Source of the DNA: Nostoc sp. MG11
Lineage (GTDB): Bacteria > Cyanobacteriota > Cyanobacteriia > Cyanobacteriales > Nostocaceae
Assembly: GCF_014904695.1 (NCBI RefSeq)
Contig: NZ_JACXXN010000001.1
Location: 496,001-560,000, forward strand
Length of the DNA: 64,000 nt
Reading direction: 5' to 3'
Under the pieces are notes generated by a model. That model was not told where the DNA came from, ran no database searches, and worked only from the letters and a program-made list of their open reading frames with translations. The position numbers and the translations under genes were made by a program. This document shows, piece after piece, positions 17,809 through 27,410 of the stretch (positions within the stretch are counted from its first letter, which is position 1; each line of letters opens with the position of its first letter).

Positions 17809-18564
17809 ATGCTTGTTCCACTGACTCGCCAGAAATTTGAACAACTCGTCCCCCTGATTGCTACTGGTCTACAGTACAAGTACTACTGGGGGAAGTTTTC
17901 AAATTTTTTGCAACGGCTGTTAATTTCTGTAGTTTCTGTAGTTGTTATTCTACTTGTGAAAGCTTTGTTCAGGCTTGAGTTTGGTTCAATAGTATTTGTG
18001 TTGGGGGTAATTAGCGCTTTTTTTTGGTTGTGGTATCCAGTATTTCAGGCAAGTATGCGGAATATACAATGCCGGCGTTACAAGTACAGCGGCTTTTTTC
18101 GTGGTCGAGTACTGGATTGGTGGATTACAGACCAGTTGATTGGTAAACAAGAAACCGTCAACAGTAAAGGCGAATTGGTGATTGTCGAAAATCGAGAAAA
18201 ACAGATTAACTTAGAAATAGGTGATGACACAGGATTTAGCATTGAGTTTATGGCACCGCTGCGTCCTGCCCACAAAGCCATTGCTCGCGGTCAAATTGCA
18301 GAAATGGTGTTAATGTCAAATCGCGCAGATTTGAGCAGCATTGAAGAATTCAGCGATATATACTTTCCCAATCGCAACCTCTGGGTCAGCGACTATCCTT
18401 ATCTGCGAAGAGATTTCTTTAATGAAGTCGGTCGCCGCTTACGTGAAGACCAACAGGAAAGACCGCGGCGGCGGCGCTCAGAGGGGCGGACGAGTGGAGG
18501 GGCAGAGGGGCGGAGGAGCAGAGGAGCAGAGGAGCAGGGGAGTGGAGAAGATTACAGATATTAA
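17809..18564 (+). CDS. Conserved cyanobacterial membrane protein of unknown function
   Basis: About 251 residues from the ATG at 17809; an upstream in-frame start at 17713 overlaps dapB and is unlikely. Two membrane helices are predicted near residues 32-52 and 60-80 (VVSVVVILLVKAL, VFVLGVISAFFWLWYP), followed by a soluble domain with a beta-rich segment (LVIVENREKQINLEIG). I recognise the type only as a cyanobacterial protein sometimes annotated as a phosphate permease-like protein, which the sequence does not support. The last ~30 residues are a Gly/Arg/Glu-rich tail encoded by intergenic-type repeat DNA (18479-18548), so the natural end may be shorter. Confidence 0.7.
   Translation: MLVPLTRQKFEQLVPLIATGLQYKYYWGKFSNFLQRLLISVVSVVVILLVKALFRLEFGSIVFVLGVISAFFWLWYPVFQASMRNIQCRRYKYSGFFRGRVLDWWITDQLIGKQETVNSKGELVIVENREKQINLEIGDDTGFSIEFMAPLRPAHKAIARGQIAEMVLMSNRADLSSIEEFSDIYFPNRNLWVSDYPYLRRDFFNEVGRRLREDQQERPRRRRSEGRTSGGAEGRRSRGAEEQGSGEDYRY
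18479..18548. repeat. Purine-rich GGAGGAGCAGAGG-type array inside a gene end
   Basis: Degenerate tandem units such as GGAGCAGAGGAGCAGAGG, read here as the 3' end of a coding region. The complementary type occurs inside the TamB-like gene (50330-50402) and related arrays lie at 8938 and 58407. Repeat expansion seems to have replaced or extended the original stop region. Confidence 0.7.
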
Positions 18565-18591
18565 TTCTCTTTTGCTCCCCTACTCTCTTTT

Positions 18592-19221
18592 TCAATTTCC
18601 TCCATGTCCATCTTGTCCATAGGCTTGCCAAGCCAAGTCTACTAATCCATCAAGGATTGCGGCTGCTACAACTGCATTGCCTTTGCGACTGTCTATTGTA
18701 ATGTGAGGTACTAGAGAATCTTGTAAGCAGGCTTTGGCAGCATCCACATTCACAAAACCCACTGGAGTAGCAATTATCAAAGCGGGTCTAATTTCTTCAG
18801 CTTCAATTAAATCAACCAATGTTGTTAGTGCTGTTTGTGCTTGACCTACGACAAAAATGCCCTCTGGATAACGCTTAGCTAGGGTTTCTATTCCCCACGC
18901 TGTACGAGTTTTTTCTTTTTGGGGGCGCGTCAAGGCTTCCATACTGCAATACACCGGATTGGCAAAGGTATTTTGAATATCGTACGCAATACCTACTTGT
19001 ACCATCGGCACATCTACCACAATTGTGGTACGCGCCGCTAATGCTGCTGCACCAGCTTGCAAGGCACGCTCAGAAAAGCGAATCAAAGACTTATACTCAA
19101 AGTCTGCTGTGGCATATACTACCCGCCGGACAATCTCATACTCTGCGGGTGAAAAAACATGATCACCAATTTCACTATCAATGATTGCTAAACTTTGAGC
19201 ATCAGTTACGTGCCATTCCAT
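18592..19221 (-). CDS. cobH: Precorrin-8X methylmutase
   Basis: 209 residues, the usual CobH/CbiC length. The family core is visible: SLAIIDSEIGDHVF at the start, the catalytic-His-type region around RRVVYATADFEY, and ALIIATPVGFVNVDAAK near residue 155. The enzyme moves a methyl group from C11 to C12 in corrin synthesis, giving hydrogenobyrinic or cobyrinic acid precursors. It converges with the gene ending at 18564, with 27 bases between. Cobalamin genes are scattered in cyanobacteria and no other is in this window. Confidence 0.92.
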   Translation of the reverse strand: MEWHVTDAQSLAIIDSEIGDHVFSPAEYEIVRRVVYATADFEYKSLIRFSERALQAGAAALAARTTIVVDVPMVQVGIAYDIQNTFANPVYCSMEALTRPQKEKTRTAWGIETLAKRYPEGIFVVGQAQTALTTLVDLIEAEEIRPALIIATPVGFVNVDAAKACLQDSLVPHITIDSRKGNAVVAAAILDGLVDLAWQAYGQDGHGGN

Positions 19222-19315
19222 TGTTGTTGAGCTTCTCAGATATCAGCTTTCAGCTTATCAGCTTCAGAGAACACTGAGTACTGAGTATTTTTATTTTATT
19301 TTTACTCAGGACTCA

Positions 19316-19345
19316 GGACGGGCTAAACGCCCCGCTACCGCTAAC
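19316..19345. repeat. GGGCTAAACGCCCCGCTACCGC-type element, copy 1
   Basis: Contains GGGCTAAACGCCCCGCTA, a short G/C-rich element flanked by ACTCAGG heptamer repeats. Related copies are at 26707-26744 (same orientation) and 61855-61895 (opposite). No coding role is evident. Confidence 0.7.
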
Positions 19346-19350
19346 AAGAC

Positions 19351-20160
19351 TCAGGACTCAGGACTAGAAGAAGGCCGACTGAAAATAGGAGATAGGTACG
19401 CAACTAAAACGCCAATCAGAAAACCGGCGATATTGCGAACTAGAGGCAACCATTCACTCGTGCGCGTCACTACTGGCCCAATCCCGAAGGCAATGAATAA
19501 TATTCCCCATAAAGGAGAGAAGATTAAAGCCCATTGCCAAGCAAAAACTTGTCCTTCGCGGTGAGGTTGAGCTGCAAATCCACAAATTACCCCACCAATG
19601 ATTGAGGTAATCAAGGTGAGAATCCACTGCTCTCGTGGTAGTCCAGGAACAACATTGCAACCACCCTTTAATAAACAGCCTTTAACCGATTCTAGGGCTT
19701 GGAGAATGGCTTGGTCTTCGCCTTGTTCACGTACAAAGTACAAATTACCAAAGCGGGTTTGCAGTTCTATCCAGAAAGTCCGAGGTAAAAGTTTATAAAC
19801 AGCATCACCAACACTAAAGCTGAGGATGTTACCGCCACGAGAATCGGCAACTAATAAAATACTTTTATCATCTAAACTCCAATATTTGATGACTGCCCGC
19901 CCTGGAGTACGGTCATACTGGGTCAATACTCGTAATTTCCAGCCAGTATCAGCTTCAAATTGCTCTAAATCTGTGACAAGCTTTTCTTCTTGCAACTCAG
20001 GAAGAGTTTTAGCTAAGTCTACAACTGGGGTAAAGGTGTTAGGTAGTAATTCAGGATTGTCATACGCAAGAGCTGGGGAAGAATGCATGACCCAAATTGA
20101 CCCAGCCAGGAAAAATACCGCAATAGATACCAGGATTCGTCGCCAAAAACAAGACTGCAT
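19351..20160 (-). CDS. TPM-domain protein (TLP18.3-like), membrane-anchored
   Basis: About 269 residues from the ATG at 20160; an upstream ATG at 20199 is possible. The signal or anchor segment (VSIAVFFLAGSIWVM) is followed by a TPM domain (residues about 50-165; WKLRVLTQYD, SILLVADSRGGNILSFSVG). The C-terminal third has three membrane helices (TLITSIIGGVICGF, WALIFSPLWGILFIAFG, IAGFLIGVLVAYLS). TPM proteins of plants include TLP18.3, a thylakoid protein involved in photosystem II repair, so a photosystem II maintenance role is plausible but not shown. Confidence 0.8.
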   Translation of the reverse strand: MQSCFWRRILVSIAVFFLAGSIWVMHSSPALAYDNPELLPNTFTPVVDLAKTLPELQEEKLVTDLEQFEADTGWKLRVLTQYDRTPGRAVIKYWSLDDKSILLVADSRGGNILSFSVGDAVYKLLPRTFWIELQTRFGNLYFVREQGEDQAILQALESVKGCLLKGGCNVVPGLPREQWILTLITSIIGGVICGFAAQPHREGQVFAWQWALIFSPLWGILFIAFGIGPVVTRTSEWLPLVRNIAGFLIGVLVAYLSPIFSRPSSSPES

Positions 20161-20401
20161 GGACGTTTTTATACAAATATCAACAGTAGAAGTGAACAAG
20201 TTGTTTTAAAAGAGTAATGGAAAAGTGATACTTCTTTACACTTGTTTACTTTACTCTAATCTAAGGGATCAAAGCAAAGGACTGGGGATTAGGGGGCTAG
20301 GAATTGGGGGCTGGGGACTGGCGATTAGGGATTAAAAATTAGGAAACAGTTTTCTCTACACCAAATATCCAGTCGCCAGTCCAAATCCCTTTGATGCTTT
20401 T

Positions 20402-20986
20402 CTAGTCTTGGTTATACCAATCGTCAGAGGCTATGGACTTGGAAAGTAAATCTTCATCTTCAAAATTAGTTTCCCAGCTAGCAGCTTCATTGAAACCGTC
20501 CTCAGTGCGGTACGCTTCTGCTTTTGTCCGGCGATTTTCTTGTCTGAGTGCTTCTCGTTCGCGCAACGTTAGCGGTGGTTTCTCATTAATTGGCAGACGT
20601 TCTACTGTTCGCCTCGCAGGTTTTTGACGCGTGAAATTTTTCCATGCTGCTTTGATGCCAACAAAGACGCTGCGTGTGCCTACTTGCAGATTTTGAGCTT
20701 GTTTTTTTGCACTATCGAGGCTTTGATCAACTTGTTTAACGACTTGACCGGCGCTTTTGACACCTTCACTGACATCATCGGTCAAGTCAGTGATTTCTAA
20801 GCCAGTCATACGGATAGCGTCTAGAGTAGGTGGTAATTCTCGTGAGAGGGTATCAAATAGCTTTTCTGCACTGCGAGCAGCGCGTGCTAGCTCCTGCAAA
20901 GCTGGTATCGCCGCTACCAAAACCGCAGTCAAACTGGTAGCGACTAAGAGAATAGACAGTCCCAACCAAAACAGGGGATCAATCAC
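20402..20986 (-). CDS. DUF948-type coiled membrane protein
   Basis: 194 residues. One N-terminal membrane helix (LSILLVATSLTAVLVAAIPA) is followed by a long helical, coiled-coil-like segment (RSAEKLFDTLS to VKQVDQSLDSAKK). The polar C-terminal tail is rich in Arg/Glu. It lies 11 bases after the YtxH-like gene on the same strand, and the pair is often conserved together in cyanobacteria. Cell-envelope or stress organisation is a reasonable guess from the family, without direct evidence. Confidence 0.72.
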   Translation of the reverse strand: MIDPLFWLGLSILLVATSLTAVLVAAIPALQELARAARSAEKLFDTLSRELPPTLDAIRMTGLEITDLTDDVSEGVKSAGQVVKQVDQSLDSAKKQAQNLQVGTRSVFVGIKAAWKNFTRQKPARRTVERLPINEKPPLTLREREALRQENRRTKAEAYRTEDGFNEAASWETNFEDEDLLSKSIASDDWYNQD

Positions 20987-20997
20987 AGTTATGCCAT

Positions 20998-21348
20998 CTA
21001 TGAGCGTTCTAATTGCTGGGGAACCGGATCTGAGTCTTCTACAGCTGTTTGCCGTTTTAAGACTTGGCTTTCTCGCTGACTGGCATCTACACCAGCTGCG
21101 ATCGCTTCCCGTAATCTATCTAAAGTATCATCCCAGTTTCGTAGTGCGCTAGCAGAAAGACGATCTGCCTGGATTTGTACACTTGTTGATAAATCTTCTG
21201 CCAATTCTGGGATAGCATTGGCAGATTTTTTCAATAATTTACGCGTTTCACGCCCTGTGCGTGGAGCTGCTAGCAACCCGGTTAAAGCACCGATGGTAGC
21301 TCCCAACATCAACCCACCAATAAATACTCCAGAACGGTTATTAGACAT
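20998..21348 (-). CDS. YtxH-domain small membrane protein
   Basis: 116 residues. The N-terminal Gly-rich helix (GGLMLGATIGALTGLLAAPRTGRETR) is the YtxH signature, a single membrane span followed by basic residues. The rest is an amphipathic helix region and a polar tail. Family members are linked to general stress or envelope functions. It is 11 bases upstream of the DUF948 gene, probably in one operon. Confidence 0.85.
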   Translation of the reverse strand: MSNNRSGVFIGGLMLGATIGALTGLLAAPRTGRETRKLLKKSANAIPELAEDLSTSVQIQADRLSASALRNWDDTLDRLREAIAAGVDASQRESQVLKRQTAVEDSDPVPQQLERS

Positions 21349-21468
21349 CTTATTGTTTCTCTCCTTACACTCATTTTAGGTGGGTTTTCTCTCCTTGCAA
21401 GACCCAAAGAATTTTATCCATTTAACCTATCGTGACAATATATCATCCAGAAATGTTGCTTGTATTCA

Positions 21469-21810
21469 TTAAACTCTTTTTGCGACTGTCTTTTTTGCAG
21501 ATGTGAACTTTACTCTTGGAAAATTTCGCCGCCAGACTTGGCGTCCTAAAAATAGCAGACTGATAATTTGTCGCACTTGTTGAATTTGCACCTGTAGCCC
21601 TTGGTTTCCTTGGCGCAAGTTATGAATACTCTGCTGGCTCAGAGAAATATTTTCGGGTGCTTTATACAGTGCCGCATGGCTACAGCGTTCATAGTCAATT
21701 AACCTATCGGCTATGTATGCTAACTGCCGCTTGAGTTGCCAGACTCGCCAAGCTGCATAGAATAGCATCAGCGAAATTAGAGTGTTAATTACGATAACCA
21801 CTATTACCAT
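21469..21810 (-). CDS. Small membrane-anchored protein of unknown function
   Basis: 113 residues from the Met at 21810 (MVIVVIVINTLISLMLFY); a frame open from 21852 starts inside a perfect palindrome (21833-21852) and is unlikely to be the real start. One N-terminal membrane helix is followed by a helical, probably coiled, region (WQLKRQLAYIADRLIDYERC) and a basic C-terminus. I do not recognise the family. It lies downstream of aspS on the same strand and upstream of the YtxH/DUF948 pair, so one operon is possible. Confidence 0.6.
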   Translation of the reverse strand: MVIVVIVINTLISLMLFYAAWRVWQLKRQLAYIADRLIDYERCSHAALYKAPENISLSQQSIHNLRQGNQGLQVQIQQVRQIISLLFLGRQVWRRNFPRVKFTSAKKTVAKRV

Positions 21811-21832
21811 TTCATTTGTTCGCGTTGAAAGT

Positions 21833-21852
21833 GTGGGCATTGCAATGCCCAC
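21833..21852. repeat. 20-base perfect palindrome
   Basis: GTGGGCATTGCAATGCCCAC is its own reverse complement. It sits between aspS and the small membrane-protein gene. It looks like a dispersed palindrome and could form a transcript hairpin. Confidence 0.75.
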
Positions 21853-21889
21853 CCTACTATTGATTGAGAATAGATTCCCTTGGACTCAA

Positions 21890-23677
21890 CTAAGACTTTG
21901 GTTTATGAGTCGAAGCAACATGCAGTTCTTTCAATTGCTTGGCATCTACTCCTGAAGGTGCGTCAGTTAATAAACACCGCGCTTGTTGCGTCTTTGGAAA
22001 AGCAATTACATCTCGAATAGATTCTTCTCCAGCAAGCAGCATCACCAAACGATCTAAACCGTAGGCGATACCGCCATGAGGCGGTGTACCATATTCAAAT
22101 GCTTCCAACAGAAAGCCAAATTTATTTTGTGCTTCTTCAGGAGACAAACCGATCGCTTCAAATACCTGCTGTTGAATTTCTCTTTGATAAATCCGCAGAC
22201 TTCCACCGCCCACTTCCATGCCGTTGAATACTAAATCATAAGCTTGAGCGCGTGCAGTTTTCAAGTCACTCAAATCATCAGGATGCGGTGCAGTAAACGG
22301 ATGGTGCAGTGCTTCTAAGCGTTTTTCGTCAGCATTCCACTCAAACATAGGAAAATCTGTAATCCAGAGCAAGTTGATTTTTTCTGGATCAATTAACCCA
22401 AACTCTCTAGCGATAACTTGCCGCAATCTGTCTAAAGTTTTATTAACGGTAGCAGTATCACCAGCCCCAAATAACAGCAGATGTCCAGCTTTTGCACCTG
22501 TGCGGCGTAAAATTTCCTGTTTTTGTTCTGCTGACAGGTTGTCTTTAATAGCGCCAATAGTATCAATTTCACCATCATCCCTGACTCGGATGTAAGCTAA
22601 ACCTTTGGCACCAGCTTCGTTGGCTTCTTTGAATAAATCTCCGCCTGGTTTGATGCGGACGTTAGAAATTACATCATTACCGTTGGGAATTGGCAGAATT
22701 TTGACGACACCACCATTGCCAACGGCGTCCCGAAAGACTTTAAAACCGGAGTCTTTGAGCACATCCGAGACGTTGACTAACTCCAATCCATAACGAGTAT
22801 CTGGTTTATCACTACCATAACGTTCCATCCCCTCAGCATAAGTCAGACGCGGGAAAGGACTATGTAATTCAATGCCTTTAACTATTTTGAAAATATGACA
22901 AACTAACTTTTCATTTAGTTCGATAATTTCTTCTTGGGACATGAAACTCATTTCCATGTCCAACTGAGTGAATTCCGGTTGTCTATCGGCGCGTAAATCT
23001 TCATCGCGGAAGCAACGGGCAATCTGATAATATCTGTCTAAGCCAGATACCATCAGCAATTGTTTGAATAACTGCGGTGATTGTGGTAAGGCAAACCACT
23101 CACCAGCGTTAACGCGGCTGGGTAGAATATAGTCCCGCGCACCTTCAGGAGTGGAACGCGTAAGGATTGGGGTTTCGACTTCGATAAAACCTGCCAAATC
23201 TTCTAGGTAACGACGCATGGCTTTGACAATTTGATGACGCAGTTGCATATTTTGCGCCATGCGATCGCGTCGCAAATCCAAATAACGATACTTTAGCCGC
23301 AAGTCTTCCCGCACCGTCTCGGTGTCAGCAGTGGAAACTTGAAAGGGTAACTGTTTACGGACACCGTTGAGCAGTACAATTTTATCAGCGTAGATTTCAA
23401 CTTCACCTGTCGGTATGCGGGTATTCAAAGATTCTTCAGGACGTTGCGTTACCCTACCAGTGATTTCAACAACGTATTCATTTCGTAGGGCGTTTGCCTG
23501 CTCGTAGGAATCTGGGGTGCGTTGCGGATCGCTGACAATTTGGAGGATGCCAGAGCGATCGCGTAAGTCTAAAAATATCACACCCCCATGATCGCGGCGA
23601 CGGTCTACCCATCCGTACAAGGTAACAGTTTCTCCAATATGTTCTTTTCGGAGTTCGCCGCAATAGTGAGTTCGCAT
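21890..23677 (-). CDS. aspS: Aspartyl-tRNA synthetase
   Basis: 595 residues, the bacterial AspRS length. An OB-fold anticodon-binding domain ([20 protein letters not shown]) is at the N-terminus. Class II motif 2 ([18 protein letters not shown]) and motif 3 ([16 protein letters not shown]) bracket the GAD insertion domain typical of bacterial enzymes. It charges tRNA-Asp, and possibly tRNA-Asn in the indirect pathway, in the cytoplasm. Start ATG at 23677. Confidence 0.97.
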   Translation of the reverse strand: MRTHYCGELRKEHIGETVTLYGWVDRRRDHGGVIFLDLRDRSGILQIVSDPQRTPDSYEQANALRNEYVVEITGRVTQRPEESLNTRIPTGEVEIYADKIVLLNGVRKQLPFQVSTADTETVREDLRLKYRYLDLRRDRMAQNMQLRHQIVKAMRRYLEDLAGFIEVETPILTRSTPEGARDYILPSRVNAGEWFALPQSPQLFKQLLMVSGLDRYYQIARCFRDEDLRADRQPEFTQLDMEMSFMSQEEIIELNEKLVCHIFKIVKGIELHSPFPRLTYAEGMERYGSDKPDTRYGLELVNVSDVLKDSGFKVFRDAVGNGGVVKILPIPNGNDVISNVRIKPGGDLFKEANEAGAKGLAYIRVRDDGEIDTIGAIKDNLSAEQKQEILRRTGAKAGHLLLFGAGDTATVNKTLDRLRQVIAREFGLIDPEKINLLWITDFPMFEWNADEKRLEALHHPFTAPHPDDLSDLKTARAQAYDLVFNGMEVGGGSLRIYQREIQQQVFEAIGLSPEEAQNKFGFLLEAFEYGTPPHGGIAYGLDRLVMLLAGEESIRDVIAFPKTQQARCLLTDAPSGVDAKQLKELHVASTHKPKS

Positions 23678-23865
23678 AAGTGTTAGGTCTGTTTTTCCGG
23701 GCTAGATTGGCAAGAAAATGTCAAAGCTTTCCCATTATCTAGCATCAATAGTAATTGTAGTAGTTCTAGTGAAATAAAAAATGAAAAACCACGGGCATGG
23801 GGAATGGGTAAGGGGGAAAGAGAGTTATTCTTTTGCCCTTCTGCTGCCCCAGTCACCAGTCCCTT

Positions 23866-25245
23866 TTACGATGATTGTTGAGAGCGGCTAGTCATATTGA
23901 TGCGATCGCTCAGTTGACGTAGTGTTTGTGCTAAGGTGCGATCGCTTTCCCGGAGTTGGGTGATTTTATCACAACTGTAGATTACCGTTGTATGATCTTT
24001 ACCACCAAACTCTTCGCCAATTCTAGGCAAACTTAGAGCCGTATGTTGCCGCATTAGATACATACCTATTTGACGCGCCCAGCTAATTTCCCGACGGCGT
24101 GAGTTGCTTTTAAGGTCTTCAACTGAAACATCAAAAGTATCCGCTATAATTTTCAAAATTGCTTCTGGAGTAGCTGCCACTTTCTCACTGGATGGCTCTA
24201 AAACTGGTGCGATATTTCCCACAGTCATGGGTAAACCCCAAATGGAAATATAGGCCAATGCCCGAATTAAAGCTCCTTCTAATTCTCGAATATTAGAAGT
24301 ATAGTTAGAAGCAATATACTCAATCACATCTCTGGGAAGACGAATATTTTCATACTCAGATTTTTTCTGTAAAATTGCCATTCTCGTTTCTAAATCTGGT
24401 GGTTGAATATCTGCGATTAACCCCATAGAAAAACGAGAGCAAAGACGTTCTTGTAAGCTAGGAATATGGTTAGGAGGACGGTCAGAAGCTATCACAACTT
24501 GTTTTCCAGCTTCGTGTAAGGTATTAAAAGTATGAAAAAATTCTTCTTGCGTATATTCTTTACCTTCCAAAAACTGAATATCATCTACTAACAAAACATC
24601 AGCAGCCCGGTAATGCTCTCGAAAGCTTTGCATACTATCCTTACGGATTGCTGTAATTAAATCATTAGTAAACTGCTCAGTAGAAACATAAAATATTTTG
24701 CAATCAGGAGAAATTTCACAGCGATAGTGACCAATAGCCTGCATTAAATGAGTTTTACCTAAGCCTACACCACCGCATAGAAATAAGGGATTAAATTCTC
24801 TACCTGGAGATTCAGCAACAGCTAAAGAAGCAGCATGGGCCATACGGTTATTAGCCCCTACTACAAACCGTGAAAATATATACTTAGAATTTAATTCTGT
24901 AGCTTTTTGTTTGTTTGTAGCAATACTCTGGGCAATACTGCTTGAAATTGGTAATTCTTCAGTAACATCTCGTGTACTCAGATGAGATTCATCACCTTTG
25001 GCAACAGTAATATAAATTTCCACAGGATGCCCCAGAATATCTCGCACCACATGAGCAATTGTATTGATGTAATATTTTTGTAGCCAATTACGAGCAAATG
25101 GGTTAGGAGTACGTATAACTAAACAATTATTTTCTAATCGCTCCGCACTAGCAGTTTTGATCCAAGTTTCAAAGGTGGGTCGGGATAATTCTAGCTGTAA
25201 ACGCTCTAATACCTGACTCCACAGACTTTCTATGGGAATTTCCAT
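23866..25245 (-). CDS. dnaA: Chromosomal replication initiator DnaA
   Basis: 459 residues. Domain I is N-terminal ([15 protein letters not shown]). The AAA+ domain has Walker A (GGVGLGKTH near 159), Walker B ([10 protein letters not shown]) and a sensor segment (NIRELEGAL). The C-terminal DNA-binding domain has RQIGMYLMR and the DnaA-box-recognition signature [12 protein letters not shown]. The 169-base gap upstream contains no recognisable DnaA-box cluster, so this locus does not obviously hold oriC, consistent with other cyanobacteria in which dnaA is separated from oriC. It is divergent from the HtrA gene. Confidence 0.97.
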   Translation of the reverse strand: MEIPIESLWSQVLERLQLELSRPTFETWIKTASAERLENNCLVIRTPNPFARNWLQKYYINTIAHVVRDILGHPVEIYITVAKGDESHLSTRDVTEELPISSSIAQSIATNKQKATELNSKYIFSRFVVGANNRMAHAASLAVAESPGREFNPLFLCGGVGLGKTHLMQAIGHYRCEISPDCKIFYVSTEQFTNDLITAIRKDSMQSFREHYRAADVLLVDDIQFLEGKEYTQEEFFHTFNTLHEAGKQVVIASDRPPNHIPSLQERLCSRFSMGLIADIQPPDLETRMAILQKKSEYENIRLPRDVIEYIASNYTSNIRELEGALIRALAYISIWGLPMTVGNIAPVLEPSSEKVAATPEAILKIIADTFDVSVEDLKSNSRRREISWARQIGMYLMRQHTALSLPRIGEEFGGKDHTTVIYSCDKITQLRESDRTLAQTLRQLSDRINMTSRSQQSS

Positions 25246-25414
25246 TATCTACTACCTTTGCTGCTAGTCGTCACAATAGAAGATATGAGCAAGCACCAAT
25301 TTAGCATTGAGACACTCAAGACCTAAAACAAGCTTTCAAGTTGTAATCATTCTGGGATATACCCAGTAGGCAATATCCTACCACTCGCTGGCTAGCACGG
25401 AGAAGTAAAAATAC

Positions 25415-26674
25415 ATGAATAACATAGACCATTACTTAACGCCTAAAAATATTGATACTAATAATTTGCCTCGTCGATCAATAAAGAGCGTTTTATTGAT
25501 GCTGCTAAAAGGGTTAGCAGTGGTGTGTTTGGGAAGCTGCTCTTTTCTACCTACCAAGTCATTGGAGACTCAACAAAACGATACTCAGCCTCAAAATACT
25601 ACTGTCTCCAATCCGATAATTGCTCCCCCGCCAATTATCTCGTCCTCTGGAGATCCCAACTTTGTAGTCTCAGTAGTGCAAAAGGTTGGGCCTGCGGTAG
25701 TTCGGATTGATTCTGCCAGAACAGTCACTTCTCGTGTACCAGATGAGTTTAATGATCCATTTTTCCGGCGGTTTTTTGGAGAAAACGTACCATCACAGCC
25801 TAGACAACGGGTAGAACGGGGTAGCGGCTCTGGATGGATTATTAATTCTTCAGGTCAAATTTTGACCAATTCACACGTGGTAGATGGTGCTGATAGAGTC
25901 ACCGTTACACTCAAAGATGGCCGGACTTTTGATGGCAAAGTACTGGGTGAAGACCCGGTAACTGATGTGGCTGTAATCAACATTGACGCCAATAATCTGC
26001 CAACTTTAGCTGTGGGTAACTCCGATGGACTGCAACCCGGAGAAGCAGTAATTGCCATCGGTAATCCTTTAGGTCTAAATAATACCGTTACTTCTGGGAT
26101 TATTAGTGCTACAGGCCGCTCTGGTAGCGATATCGGTGCTAGCGACAAGCGGGTTGATTACATTCAAACCGATGCTGCAATTAACCCTGGTAACTCTGGT
26201 GGGCCACTACTAAATGCTCGTGGCCAGGCGATTGGGATGAACACAGCTATTATTCGAGGCGCTCAAGGCTTGGGATTTGCCATTCCCATCAACACGGTGC
26301 AAAGAATTGCTCAGGAATTAATTGCTAACGGCAAAGTCGAGCATCCTTATTTAGGTGTTCAGATGGTGACACTGACGCCAGAAGTGAAAGAAAGAATTCA
26401 AAATAGAGTTGGCGATCGCCTCAATCTAAGAGCAGATCAGGGCGTTTTGGTAGTTGCTGTTGTGCCGCGATCGCCCGCATCTGTGGCTGGACTACAATCC
26501 GGTGATGTAATTAAAAGCATTAATAATCAGCCTGTTACAAAAATTGAGGAAGTACAAAAACTCGTAGAAAATAGCAAAATCGGTAGTACGTTGCAAATAC
26601 AAGTAGAACGCGATGGACAAAGTTCACAAGTAGGAGTCCGACCAGCTCCTTTGCCTGTACAACGTGAGGGTTGA
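25415..26674 (+). CDS. HtrA/Deg-family trypsin-like serine protease with PDZ domain
   Basis: 419 residues. An N-terminal lipobox-like CLGSC (near 38-43) suggests a lipoprotein anchored outside the cytoplasmic membrane. The catalytic triad is His of TNSHVV, Asp of DPVTDVAV and Ser of NPGNSGGPL. One C-terminal PDZ domain (about residues 310-410, [15 protein letters not shown] and [12 protein letters not shown]) fits the HhoA/HhoB/HtrA cyanobacterial group. It would degrade or refold damaged envelope and thylakoid-lumen proteins under stress. Start ATG at 25415, upstream purine-rich site GGAGAAG. Confidence 0.92.
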   Translation: MNNIDHYLTPKNIDTNNLPRRSIKSVLLMLLKGLAVVCLGSCSFLPTKSLETQQNDTQPQNTTVSNPIIAPPPIISSSGDPNFVVSVVQKVGPAVVRIDSARTVTSRVPDEFNDPFFRRFFGENVPSQPRQRVERGSGSGWIINSSGQILTNSHVVDGADRVTVTLKDGRTFDGKVLGEDPVTDVAVINIDANNLPTLAVGNSDGLQPGEAVIAIGNPLGLNNTVTSGIISATGRSGSDIGASDKRVDYIQTDAAINPGNSGGPLLNARGQAIGMNTAIIRGAQGLGFAIPINTVQRIAQELIANGKVEHPYLGVQMVTLTPEVKERIQNRVGDRLNLRADQGVLVVAVVPRSPASVAGLQSGDVIKSINNQPVTKIEEVQKLVENSKIGSTLQIQVERDGQSSQVGVRPAPLPVQREG

Positions 26675-26706
26675 TGTCATTTGTCATTAATTATTCTTCT
26701 CTTACT

Positions 26707-26744
26707 CAGCACGGGCTAAACGCCTCGCTATCGCGCTTCAGCAC
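26707..26744. repeat. GGGCTAAACGCC-type element, copy 2
   Basis: Shares ACGGGCTAAACGCC and CGCTA with the copy at 19316-19345. It lies between the HtrA gene and def. No coding capacity. Confidence 0.65.
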
Positions 26745-26783
26745 TCACAACTCTACTTCCTATTATTTAGAGGAATTTTGATC

Positions 26784-27317
26784 ATGGCTGAATTAGTGAC
26801 AATTATTCAATTAGGCAATCCAATATTGCGTCAAAAAGCTGTTTGGGTTGACAATACTCAAGATGAGCAGATTCAAAAATTAATTGAAGATCTAGTTGCT
26901 ACTGTTGCCAAGGCTAACGGTGTGGGAATTGCTGCACCTCAAGTGGCAGAATCTTATCGTTTATTGATTGTCGCTTCCCGTCCTAATCCTAGATATCCCA
27001 ATGCCCCGGAAATGGAACCAACTGCGATGATTAATCCCAGAATCATTGCTCATTCAATTGAAATTGTCAAAGGTTGGGAAGGTTGTTTAAGCGTTCCAGG
27101 GATTAGGGGGTTAATTCCCAGATATCAGGCAATTGAAGTGGAATACACTGATCGCAATGGCAAGTTACAAAAGCAAGAGTTAACTGATTTTGTTGCTCGG
27201 ATCTTTCAACACGAGTACGACCATCTTGACGGTATTGTATTTGTAGATCGTCTAGAAACTACTCTCGATATGCTCACAGAGCAAGAATACCAACAACGAG
27301 TAATTAACAATACTTAA
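26784..27317 (+). CDS. def: Peptide deformylase
   Basis: About 177 residues from the ATG at 26784, which has an AGAGGA ribosome site at 26769-26774; an upstream TTG would add two residues. The three metal-binding motifs are present: GVGIAAPQV, EGCLSVPG and QHEYDHLDG. It removes the formyl group from the N-terminus of new proteins using Fe2+ or another divalent metal. Start of translation and context indicate a single-gene unit. Confidence 0.95.
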   Translation: MAELVTIIQLGNPILRQKAVWVDNTQDEQIQKLIEDLVATVAKANGVGIAAPQVAESYRLLIVASRPNPRYPNAPEMEPTAMINPRIIAHSIEIVKGWEGCLSVPGIRGLIPRYQAIEVEYTDRNGKLQKQELTDFVARIFQHEYDHLDGIVFVDRLETTLDMLTEQEYQQRVINNT

Positions 27318-27410
27318 TTCGGAATAGCTCTCAAGAATGATGCTTTCTACTCAAGTTTAAGGTACATTTAACCTAGCGTTAACCTATGGTTTGGTTTAGC
27401 TATCGAGTAA

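Noticed and set aside
25246-25414. Possible oriC next to dnaA
   Set aside because: No cluster of DnaA boxes (TTATCCACA or TTTTCCACA type) was seen in the gap.
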